This document shows positions 42,365 through 49,892 of a stretch of 49,892 nt of DNA, piece by piece (the first letter of the stretch is position 1; each line of letters starts with the position of its first letter). A model generated the notes under the pieces. It was not told the DNA's origin and made no database searches. It was given only the letters and a program-made list of their open reading frames with translations. The stretch comes from Cytophagaceae bacterium (GTDB lineage Bacteria > Bacteroidota > Bacteroidia > Cytophagales > Spirosomataceae), in contig JAIXWL010000016.1 in assembly GCA_027491315.1 (NCBI GenBank), forward strand, positions 137,454 through 187,345. Direction: 5' to 3'. The translations under genes were made by a program, and so were the position numbers.

Positions 42365-43735
42365 ATGAAAACATTTAACATTAATCGAAGACATTTTTTA
42401 AAAGGTGCCACTGCCAGTTTAGCCTTGTCTCAATTCGGTGCTTATGGCCTTGATTTAATTCATCCAGACAAACCATTAAGGGTTGCCTTAATTGGCACAG
42501 GTTGGTACGGGAAAAGTGATTTATTCAGACTCATTCAAGTAGTTCCGGTAGAAGTAGTGGCACTATGCGATGTCGACAAAAATCAATTAAACCAAGCCGG
42601 TAAATTAGTCAGTGAAAGACAAAAATCAGGTAAAGTTCCCCGTCTATATGGTGATTATAGAAAGCTGTTAAGTGAAAACGAATTGGATATTGTTTTGGTC
42701 GGTAGTCCTGACCATTGGCATCCCTTACAAATGATTGACGCTGTTAAGGCAGGAGCACACGTATATGTGCAGAAACCAATATCTGTGGATGTATTAGAAG
42801 GAGAGGCGATGATTGCTGCAGCCCGCAAATATGGTAAAGTGGTTCAGGTGGGAACTCAAAGAAAAAGCACTCCCCATTTAATCCACGCCAAAAAAGAAAT
42901 CATTGATAAAGGCCTTTTAGGTAAGGTAGCTCATGTGGAAATGTATTGCTATTACCACATGAGAAATAATGGGAATCCCCCAGTTCAGGCTGTTCCAGAT
43001 TATTTTGACTATGATATGTGGACAGGACCTGCTCCTATGAGACCATATGACGGAAGCCCACACATCCGTTGGTGGAGAACTTTCAAAGAATATGGCAATG
43101 GCATCATGGGTGATATGTGTATCCACATGTTTGATACTGCTCGCTGGATGCTGGATTTAGGCTGGCCAAAACGGATTAGTTCCCAAGGAGGTATCTATGT
43201 TCAAAAAGAGGGCAAATCGAATATATCTGATACCCAATCGGCGGTATTTGAATATGATGGTTTAAACTGTGTATGGCAGCACCGTACTTGGGGTACGCCA
43301 AACGATCCAGAATATCCATGGGGATTAACCATTTATGGCGAAAAAGGAACTCTGCGAGCTAGCACCATGAAATATGACTTTACTCCAACAGATTCTAAGC
43401 AAAAAAGCTTACACATGGATGTGGTCTATGAAAAAGAAAAATATCCAGAGGATCTAACTGAAGAACGTATTGAGCTCAATGCTGCCCCAGCCACTCGTTT
43501 ACATATGCTGGATTTTATAGCTGCTATTGATAAAAAATCTAAACCGATAGCGGATATAGGGGAAGGCCATATTTCAACAGCTAGTTGTTTATTAGCCAAT
43601 GTTTCTATGGAATTAGGTGGCAGACCAGTTATTTATGACCCAAGTGCCAAAATTATTGTCAATGATCCACAAGCCACTGCATTATTGGCAAGACCTTACC
43701 GTGGGCCATGGAATAGAAATATGTTGAAATCATAA
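42365..43735 (+). CDS. Exported Gfo/Idh/MocA family oxidoreductase
   Basis: 456 aa. Tat signal NRRHFLKGATASLALSQFGA with twin Arg at residues 8-9. Rossmann motif VALIGTGWYGKSDL, and the dinucleotide strand VALCDVDKNQ. The catalytic QKP motif (VYVQKPISVDVLEGE, in place of EKP) and GIMGDMCIHMFDTARW with the usual His in the active-site helix are also present. Such periplasmic enzymes oxidise or epimerise sugars, sometimes starting a glycosidase mechanism by 3-keto formation. The substrate is presumably a glycan residue released by neighbouring enzymes. Two bp after GH30. Confidence 0.88.
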   Translation: MKTFNINRRHFLKGATASLALSQFGAYGLDLIHPDKPLRVALIGTGWYGKSDLFRLIQVVPVEVVALCDVDKNQLNQAGKLVSERQKSGKVPRLYGDYRKLLSENELDIVLVGSPDHWHPLQMIDAVKAGAHVYVQKPISVDVLEGEAMIAAARKYGKVVQVGTQRKSTPHLIHAKKEIIDKGLLGKVAHVEMYCYYHMRNNGNPPVQAVPDYFDYDMWTGPAPMRPYDGSPHIRWWRTFKEYGNGIMGDMCIHMFDTARWMLDLGWPKRISSQGGIYVQKEGKSNISDTQSAVFEYDGLNCVWQHRTWGTPNDPEYPWGLTIYGEKGTLRASTMKYDFTPTDSKQKSLHMDVVYEKEKYPEDLTEERIELNAAPATRLHMLDFIAAIDKKSKPIADIGEGHISTASCLLANVSMELGGRPVIYDPSAKIIVNDPQATALLARPYRGPWNRNMLKS

Positions 43736-43746
43736 ATTTATCTTAC

Positions 43747-45141
43747 ATGAAAAAGATTTTATATTCCGCTGTTTTATTGCTAGCCAGTTTTGTCAGTCGA
43801 GCGGATGTTCAATTACCTGCAATCATTGGAGACCACATGGTCTTACAACAAAAAAGTAAAGTGACTCTTTGGGGATGGACTACTAGTCCTACAGAGACCG
43901 TTAAAATAAATGTAGATTGGGATACCACCCACTTTAAAACCAAAGCCGTTTTAGGGAAGTGGAGCATTCAAATCCCTACACCAGCAGCGGGAGGAAACCA
44001 TCAAATAGAGTTTCAAGGAAGCAAAAACACCATCAAAATTTCAGATGTGGTATTTGGTGAAGTTTGGGTATTTTCCGGCCAAAGTAATATGGAATGGAGT
44101 GGCGATCAAAACCTCCAAGAAACCTTGGATGAAATGCCCAATGCAGTCAATAAGGACATTCGCTTTTTCTACATTCCTAAGGCGACCTCATCTTATCCCC
44201 AAGAAGATGTAAGAGCACACTGGGTGGTTTGTAATCCCGAAGCCATGAAATCATTCTCTGCCATAGGCTATTTTTTTGGTAAGGAATTAAATCAAAAGTT
44301 AGGAGTACCCATGGGACTTATAAATTCCAATTGGGGAGGAACACCTGCTGAAGTATGGACACCGGAGGATGTACTAGCTAAAAAAAGTAATTTATGGGAA
44401 GCAGCTAAGCAATTGAGGCCCAATGCATTTTGGTCTGTATATCCTGGCTTAAATTATAATGCCATGATAGCGCCCATCACCCAATACACCATAGCAGGTG
44501 CATTGTGGTATCAAGGCGAAAGTAATGTGGGTCAATACAAAACCTATGCTGAATTAATGGAAACCATGATTGGCTCTTGGAGAGCCGCATTCAAGAATAA
44601 TTTTCCATTTTATTTTGCACAAATTGCCCCTTACTCCAAGTACGGTGAGAATAACTTTGGCGCCAAATTGAGAGAAGCGCAAACTAAAAATTTGGCCATT
44701 GAAAAAACGGCCATGGTGGTGCTGAGTGATTTAGTTCCGGATGTAAGTAACATCCATCCAACTAAAAAGGTAGAAGTCGCACATCGTTTTGCTAGTTTGG
44801 CCTTGGTGAAAAATTATGGTCAAGAGGCCGGTCCAATCTTTTATCCTAAATATGACAGACATCGGGTAGAGAAAGGCAAAATCCGCATCTATTTTAGAGA
44901 ATTAAATGGCAAATTAGTAGCTAAGGATGGTGATCCATCCCATTTAATGATTGCAGGAGAGGACCAGAAATTTTATCCAGCTCAAGGGAAAATCGATGGA
45001 AATACACTTTTGGTTTCTGCTCCAGAAGTTCCCAATCCAGTTGCTGTACGCTATTCTTTTAGCAACGACGCCATCCCTAATTTATTCAGCAGAGAAGGAT
45101 TACCAGTCAATCTTTTCCGTACCGATAATTGGGATAATTAA
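43747..45141 (+). CDS. Sialate O-acetylesterase-like SGNH esterase
   Basis: 464 aa. Signal peptide ending SFVSRAD. An N-terminal beta-domain (LPAIIGDHMVLQQKSKVTLWGW) is followed by the catalytic segment VFSGQSNMEW with nucleophile Ser113, then GALWYQGESN and DLVPDVSNIHPTKKVEVAHRFA, where Asp and His of the SGNH set fall (D-x-x-H: NIHP). The family removes O-acetyl groups from sialic acid, xylan or other sugars. With a deacetylase and an amidase next door, it probably clears acetyl decorations; the actual sugar is unknown. Confidence 0.9.
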   Translation: MKKILYSAVLLLASFVSRADVQLPAIIGDHMVLQQKSKVTLWGWTTSPTETVKINVDWDTTHFKTKAVLGKWSIQIPTPAAGGNHQIEFQGSKNTIKISDVVFGEVWVFSGQSNMEWSGDQNLQETLDEMPNAVNKDIRFFYIPKATSSYPQEDVRAHWVVCNPEAMKSFSAIGYFFGKELNQKLGVPMGLINSNWGGTPAEVWTPEDVLAKKSNLWEAAKQLRPNAFWSVYPGLNYNAMIAPITQYTIAGALWYQGESNVGQYKTYAELMETMIGSWRAAFKNNFPFYFAQIAPYSKYGENNFGAKLREAQTKNLAIEKTAMVVLSDLVPDVSNIHPTKKVEVAHRFASLALVKNYGQEAGPIFYPKYDRHRVEKGKIRIYFRELNGKLVAKDGDPSHLMIAGEDQKFYPAQGKIDGNTLLVSAPEVPNPVAVRYSFSNDAIPNLFSREGLPVNLFRTDNWDN

Positions 45142-45170
45142 TCCAAACATACATAGCCTACCATCATTCC

Positions 45171-47651
45171 ATGAAAAAACTAATTCTTTGCCTATTAGCC
45201 ATAAGTAGTTTTCCCAGTTTTGCTCAACGTAGCAATGCTCAATTATATGAAGATTTACAATCTATCCAAGTGTTAGGAACCGTATTACACGTAGCCGCAC
45301 ACCCGGATGATGAGAGTACCCATATGCTGACATGGTTTGCTCAAGAGCAACATTGGGAAGCTAATTATTTCTCTTGTACAAGAGGTGATGGAGGTCAAAA
45401 TTTGATTGGTGATGAACAAGGTGTACCCTTAGGTTTATTAAGAACCCAAGAATTGCTCGCAGCTCGTAGAATAGATGGGGCACATCAATATTTCTCACAG
45501 GCCTTAGATTTTGGATTTTCTAAATCCACTGATGAAGCACTTAGTACCTGGAATCATGATTTAATATTATCCAATCTAGTCTGGGTTATTCGAAAATTAC
45601 AACCCGATATCATTTTCACTAGGTTTCCTCCAGATTCACGAGCTGGCCATGGCCATCATTCAGCCTCTGCGGCTTTAGCCATAGAGGCCTATGCTGCAGC
45701 TGCAGACCCTAAACGCTTCCCCGAACAATTAAGTCGAGGAGTACAAACTTGGCAAGCGAAACGTTTACTTTGGAATACTTTTCGTTTTCCAGGATCAGCA
45801 AATAATACCATCAATGAAAATCAATTTAAAATTCAAATTGGTAATTACCTTCCAGCTTTAGGAGTAAGTACTGGGGAATTGGCCGCCTTAAGCAGAAGTC
45901 AGCACAAATGCCAAGGATTTGGATTTGCAGCTGATCGAGGTTTAAGCACGGAGTATTTTGAAACCTTAGCAGGAGAGGCCCCTAAACAATATTTATGGGA
46001 TGGTATTTCCACTTCTTGGTCCAGAATACCAGGTTCCGAATCTGTGGAAGCTCAATTAAAAGAAATCATTAAAAATTACCAATGGGAAAAACCTTATGCT
46101 AGCGTCAAGGCGATGATTGCCTTAAAAAAATCCATTGAGGCATTACCCAAATCCAGCTATCAACAAAAAAAATGGGTACAAGTCAATGATTGGATTTTAA
46201 AGGCTGCTGCTTTATATGTTTCTGGAACGACCCAGCAAAGCACCATTGCTACCGGAGATACGTTAAATTTTAAAACAGAAATCATTTTAAGAAGCCCTTT
46301 GAACTTGGAAAATGTACAGGTAAAAATACTTCAAAAAGATACCACTTTTACTGGTAAAATTAATACTTCGAGAAAGCTCACCTGGAATTCTAAAATTCCT
46401 GTAAATCAAGCATATACCCAACCTTATTGGTTACAAAAAGCACGAAATTTAGGGAATTTTGTTGTGGAAGATCCGCTTAAAATTGGACAAGCCGATGTGG
46501 ACCCAGCTGTGAGTGTTCAAGTAAGTTTTCAGTTAGAGGGAGAAAGATTTCAAATTGAAAAAGCGGTTCAACAAATGTTTGTAGATCCAGTGAAAGGAGA
46601 AATTTATCAGCCCATTGCCATTACACCTAAATCGGTGTTTTCTTTAAGTTCTCAAGTACTGTTATTACCAAGTGGATCTAAGACAAGTAAAAGTACTTTG
46701 GTAAATATTACTGCCATGTCAGCTATTAGTCCGGGTAGCGTTCAAATTAAAAATGAATTAGGTGAAACCCTAGCTCAAATTTCCTTAGAAAAGGGGCTAA
46801 AAAAAGGAGAAAAAAGATCTTTTGGTATAACTTTTCAAGAAAGTGCCTTAAAAAAGATGGGCAAAATTCACCATCAATTGTCCTTGGCTTATACCACTGA
46901 AAAAGGGAATTGGATAGATTCATTGGAGCTACATACCATTGAATACCCCCATATTCCTACCCAGCGATACTTCACTGGGGTAGGTTTGGATATCATTCAC
47001 AGTCCCATCGTGGCCAAAGGTAAACGCGTGGCTTATATAAAAGGAGCTGGAGATAAAGTTCCAGAGGCTTTAAATCAGATGGGTTACCAGGTCGACTTCT
47101 TGAAAGAGAGTGATTTGAAATTTGAATTGTTAAAGAAATATGATGCCATTGTAACGGGAATTAGAGCGTATAATACAGAGGATTATTTAGGAAATGCTCA
47201 TCCAGAATTAATGAAGTATGTCGATAATGGAGGAAATTATGTGGTTCAATACAATACTGCTAGTTTTTTAGGTCCCATGAAATCTCAAATGGCACCATAT
47301 CCATTTCAAGTTGGACGTAGTAGAATTACAAGAGAAAATGCTCAACCTGAATTTTTAATAGCCAGTCATTCCGTTTTCAATCAACCCAATAAAATTACGG
47401 TAGATGATTTTCAAGATTGGGTACAAGAACGCAGCATATACCTTGGTGAATCATCGGATCCACATGTTGAGTTCCCATTGGGTTTCATGGATCCTGGTGA
47501 AAAAATGGAAAAGGGAAATATTGCTGTTGCTCCTTATGGCAAAGGCCGATTCATTTATACTGGCTTAGTATTTTTCCGAGAATTACCCGCAGGTGTACCT
47601 GGAGCTTATCGCTTATTTGCCAACTTAATCAGTAACCCCAATAGTAAATGA
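45171..47651 (+). CDS. Exported PIG-L family deacetylase, multidomain
   Basis: 826 aa. Signal peptide MKKLILCLLAISSFPSFAQ. PIG-L/LmbE domain at ~30-290: zinc motif AHPDDE (His44, Asp46, Asp47), TRGDGGQNLIGDEQG, RTQELLAARRIDGAHQYF, RFPPDSRAGHGHHSASA (third ligand His). PIG-L enzymes remove N-acetyl from GlcNAc-type sugars or related N-acyl groups. Residues ~340-600 are beta-sandwich-like (NPCBM/Ig-type). The last ~200 form a GATase/ThuA-like fold (GYQVDFLKESDLKFELLKKYDAIVTGIRAYNT). Overlaps the next gene by 4 bp. Confidence 0.9.
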   Translation: MKKLILCLLAISSFPSFAQRSNAQLYEDLQSIQVLGTVLHVAAHPDDESTHMLTWFAQEQHWEANYFSCTRGDGGQNLIGDEQGVPLGLLRTQELLAARRIDGAHQYFSQALDFGFSKSTDEALSTWNHDLILSNLVWVIRKLQPDIIFTRFPPDSRAGHGHHSASAALAIEAYAAAADPKRFPEQLSRGVQTWQAKRLLWNTFRFPGSANNTINENQFKIQIGNYLPALGVSTGELAALSRSQHKCQGFGFAADRGLSTEYFETLAGEAPKQYLWDGISTSWSRIPGSESVEAQLKEIIKNYQWEKPYASVKAMIALKKSIEALPKSSYQQKKWVQVNDWILKAAALYVSGTTQQSTIATGDTLNFKTEIILRSPLNLENVQVKILQKDTTFTGKINTSRKLTWNSKIPVNQAYTQPYWLQKARNLGNFVVEDPLKIGQADVDPAVSVQVSFQLEGERFQIEKAVQQMFVDPVKGEIYQPIAITPKSVFSLSSQVLLLPSGSKTSKSTLVNITAMSAISPGSVQIKNELGETLAQISLEKGLKKGEKRSFGITFQESALKKMGKIHHQLSLAYTTEKGNWIDSLELHTIEYPHIPTQRYFTGVGLDIIHSPIVAKGKRVAYIKGAGDKVPEALNQMGYQVDFLKESDLKFELLKKYDAIVTGIRAYNTEDYLGNAHPELMKYVDNGGNYVVQYNTASFLGPMKSQMAPYPFQVGRSRITRENAQPEFLIASHSVFNQPNKITVDDFQDWVQERSIYLGESSDPHVEFPLGFMDPGEKMEKGNIAVAPYGKGRFIYTGLVFFRELPAGVPGAYRLFANLISNPNSK

Positions 47652-49738
47652 AATTACGTATTCTAGGTTTAGTTTGTTTTATATATGTATGGATTGTTCA
47701 GGAAAATGTAAGTGCGCAAACTTATTCTTTCCCCATCATAAGAACGGAAAAAATTCAAATAGCGAGGGATTCCTATGGAGTCCCTCATATTTTTGCACCC
47801 ACTGATGCCGAGGTGGCTTATGGGCTGGCCTGGGCACATGCAGAAGATGATTTCAAAACCATACAAACTTTAATTTTAACGGGAAAAGGTAAATTAGGGA
47901 CCTACCTTGGAAAAAAAGGAGCGCCCGTGGATTATGTATTCGGACTACTTCAAACAAAGAAATTGGTAGAAGAACAAATTAGCTCCATGGATCCCCGATT
48001 CATTTTATTGATCAAAGGATACCTGCTGGGTTTACAAGCATATGCCGATGCCCATCCAAAAGAAATTTTAAATAAACATGTTTTTCCGATAAATGTAGAA
48101 GAATATTTATCAACCACGGTATTTTCAGTAGCCGTGTTTTGTGGTGTAGAAAGAACCTTACCTAAACTATTGAATGGCAGCATTGCCAACTTACCCGGAT
48201 TTACGGGTGAAGGAAGTAATTCTTTTGCCATTCATTCTTCTAAATCAGAAAGTGGAGAAAATATGTTGGTGATCAATGCGCATCAACCGATAGAAGGTGC
48301 CACAGCCTTCTATGAAGCTCATCTTCAAAGTGAGGAAGGTTGGAATATGCTTGGAGGCTTATTTCCCGGAGCTCCTTTGATTTTTCACGGAACCAGCCCT
48401 AATTTAGCCTGGGCCCACACGGTTAATTTCCAAGATAAGATTGATGTCTATCAATTGAAGACAGATGCCAAGCATCCCAACATGTATCAAGTGGATGGAG
48501 AATGGTTGCCTTTAGAAAAAAGAAAAATCAAATTAAAAATTAAAGGATTGCCCATAAGTATTTCAAAAATGGCCTATCGCTCTATTTATGGCCCAACGGT
48601 TAAAAGTCCCCAAGGAGCTTATTTTTCTATGCGTTTGCCTTCATTGATGGATGCCAAAGCATTAGAACAATGGTATCACATGAATCGGGCTAACAATTTT
48701 ACTGAATTCAAGAATGCTTTGGAAGAGAATCATTTGGCCATGTTTAACATATTATATGCAGATAAAGACAGCCATATATTCTATGTTTCCAATGGTAAAA
48801 TACCTTTCCGAAATCCAGATAAACAATACAATTGGTCATCCACCATTCCAGGAAATACCCGAGCTAGTTTATGGACCTCTTTTAAACCCTTTTCAGCATT
48901 ACCACAATACCATAATCCCAAAAGTGGCTATTTGTTTAATACCAACCACTCCCCATTTTTAGCCACGGCGGAACAGGAAAACTTGAATCCCAAAGATTTT
49001 GATTCAAATGACGGATATGAACTTTATCATAATAACCGAAGCGCCCGAGCTAAGGAATTATTGGAAGGAGAAGAAAAAATCAGTTATGAAGAATTAAAAC
49101 GTATCAAATTTGACCGCCAATTACCTAAGAAAATTTTATTTCCTTATGGTTATGCAGCTGATTCTTTGTTTTTATTGGATGCTTCAAAATACCCTCATAT
49201 CAAACCTTTGGTAGAAAAATTACAAGCTTGGGATCATGTGGCCGCACCAGAAAGCCAAGGAGCTTTGATTTATTTGATGGCATATTACCATGTTCCTAAA
49301 ATTATGGCCGGTCGACAAGATCAAAAATTGACTTCCAAGGAAGCAGTGCAAGTTTTTGAGTATATTCAAAAGACACTAATTCAACATTTTAAACGTACTG
49401 ATGTAAACTTAGGGGATGTACAACGACTGGTTAGAGGAAAGGAAAATTGGCCACAGGGTGGAATGCCAGATGTTTTAGCAGCTGTAATGTCCGTGGAAAT
49501 GGAGGGTGGAAAAAGACGAATGAATAGTGGAGATGCCTATATACAATTTGTCAAATTCCCGAAAGATGGAGGATTACCTTTCATCGAATCAGTCAATACC
49601 TTTGGAGCCAGTTCAAACACAGATAGTCCGCATTTTGCAGACCAAAGACCGCTATATCAAGCACAGAAAGTAAAACGCATGAGCCTAGACAAGAAAGAAG
49701 TTTTGGAACAAGCGAAGAGGGTGTATCATCCGGAGTAA
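47648..49738 (+). CDS. Exported penicillin acylase family amidohydrolase (second copy)
   Basis: 696 aa. Signal peptide ending VSAQ. The alpha-chain segment IARDSYGVPHIFAPTDAEVAYGLAWAHAEDDF closely parallels the acylase at 28464. The self-cleavage site is TGEGSNSFAIHSS, with Ser190 as the future nucleophile, then NAHQPIEGATAFYEAHL and PGAPLIFHGTSPNLAWAHTVN. The start overlaps the PIG-L stop (ATGA), so both are translated together. In this operon the amide substrate may be a lipid-linked or N-acyl aminosugar. The stop codon is followed within two bases by a heptamer array. Confidence 0.9.
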   Translation: MKLRILGLVCFIYVWIVQENVSAQTYSFPIIRTEKIQIARDSYGVPHIFAPTDAEVAYGLAWAHAEDDFKTIQTLILTGKGKLGTYLGKKGAPVDYVFGLLQTKKLVEEQISSMDPRFILLIKGYLLGLQAYADAHPKEILNKHVFPINVEEYLSTTVFSVAVFCGVERTLPKLLNGSIANLPGFTGEGSNSFAIHSSKSESGENMLVINAHQPIEGATAFYEAHLQSEEGWNMLGGLFPGAPLIFHGTSPNLAWAHTVNFQDKIDVYQLKTDAKHPNMYQVDGEWLPLEKRKIKLKIKGLPISISKMAYRSIYGPTVKSPQGAYFSMRLPSLMDAKALEQWYHMNRANNFTEFKNALEENHLAMFNILYADKDSHIFYVSNGKIPFRNPDKQYNWSSTIPGNTRASLWTSFKPFSALPQYHNPKSGYLFNTNHSPFLATAEQENLNPKDFDSNDGYELYHNNRSARAKELLEGEEKISYEELKRIKFDRQLPKKILFPYGYAADSLFLLDASKYPHIKPLVEKLQAWDHVAAPESQGALIYLMAYYHVPKIMAGRQDQKLTSKEAVQVFEYIQKTLIQHFKRTDVNLGDVQRLVRGKENWPQGGMPDVLAAVMSVEMEGGKRRMNSGDAYIQFVKFPKDGGLPFIESVNTFGASSNTDSPHFADQRPLYQAQKVKRMSLDKKEVLEQAKRVYHPE

Positions 49739-49740
49739 TC

Positions 49741-49779
49741 AATGTAGAATGAAGAATGTAGAATGAAGAATGGAGAATG
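49741..49779. repeat. Short heptanucleotide array, second locus
   Basis: AATG, then TAGAATG, AAGAATG, TAGAATG, AAGAATG, GAGAATG. Same unit family and orientation as the array at 16612, and again beginning just after a stop codon. An insertion sequence end follows three bases later. Confidence 0.85.
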
Positions 49780-49782
49780 TCT

Positions 49783-49892
49783 TGTCCTGAAATAGGTTGA
49801 CAGTTTGGTTTATTAATAACTCATTGTAAATATAGATTAAGCTGCATATAAATCCACTGGTTTCTTCATTTTTATAGCTAGGTGTGGTCTTG
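49783..49892 (-). mobile_element. End of an IS3-family insertion sequence (continues past window)
   Basis: The outer end TGTCCTGAAATAGGTTGACAG begins at 49783 with the TG dinucleotide expected of IS3-type termini. A 54-bp non-coding stretch separates it from the transposase stop codon, as at a 3' IS end. The opposite end and target duplication lie outside the window. Confidence 0.75.
49837..49892 (-). CDS. IS3-family transposase, C-terminal fragment
   Basis: The minus strand from the window edge reads RPHLAIKMKKPVDLYAA and then stop (TAA, complement of 49837-49839). RPHxAL...xTPxxVY is the usual C-terminal ending of IS3/IS150-type DDE transposases (OrfB). The rest of the gene, including the catalytic DDE residues, lies outside the window, so whether it is intact is unknown. 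Confidence 0.8.
   Translation of the reverse strand, partial: RPHLAIKMKKPVDLYAA

Overview
The window looks like chromosomal DNA from a low-GC, aerobic Bacteroidota, most likely a Cytophagales-type freshwater or soil heterotroph. Pointers are: a fused ccoNO cbb3 oxidase locus; SulP-DabA-DabB inorganic carbon genes; a PVC-type heme protein; GH109 and Tat-type Gfo/Idh enzymes; two penicillin-acylase-like proteins; a DUF3127 protein; and promoters of the Bacteroidota TTG-N19-TAnnTTTG kind. The taxon is inferred from gene content only.

Layout. 1-1044 (minus) is the N-terminal part of a GH109-type NAD-dependent glycosidase. 1124-2908 is a tight three-gene pterin operon: an animal-like 6-pyruvoyl-tetrahydropterin synthase, GTP cyclohydrolase I and an SDR lacking the catalytic Tyr. 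2894-16609 is mostly housekeeping on alternating strands, with many convergent or overlapping ends: cation efflux, NUDIX, SurE, two GNATs, nucleoside phosphorylase, a GreA-like protein, serine hydrolase, TrhO, tRNA-Leu(GAG), DUF3127, pirin, PhoH, DnaB, RlmD and an SDR. Two long hairpins serve convergent gene pairs and contain stop codons. 16610-17022 is the longest stretch without a gene; it holds a 33-unit heptanucleotide array, an inverted 8-unit array and a terminator.

17023-28409 is a respiratory island: a small cNMP-domain protein, then ccoI-ccoS-ccoNO-ccoQ-ccoP, a DUF2892 protein, a hairpin, ccoG-ccoH and a TauE/SafE-like protein. It ends with an opposing two-component system whose response regulator is fused to a CRP/FNR DNA-binding module. 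28464-34224 carries a secreted acylase divergent from a very large lipoprotein (propeller, HEAT repeats, cytochrome c). 34253-40831 is a DAB-type inorganic carbon uptake cluster (small acidic protein, SulP, DabA, DabB) closed by a strong terminator.

40962-49738 is a compact five-gene operon of exported hydrolases with a good promoter: GH30, Gfo/Idh, sialate O-acetylesterase-like, PIG-L deacetylase and a penicillin-acylase-type amidase. Together they suggest dismantling of an acylated or acetylated glycan or glycolipid. The window ends in a second heptamer array directly beside the end of an IS3-type insertion sequence.

Best candidates for new biology are the five-gene deacylation/glycosidase operon, the heptamer arrays placed just after stop codons, the REC-CRP regulator beside the cbb3 locus, and the pterin operon with an atypical reductase. 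All functions are from reading motifs by eye; no database search was run.
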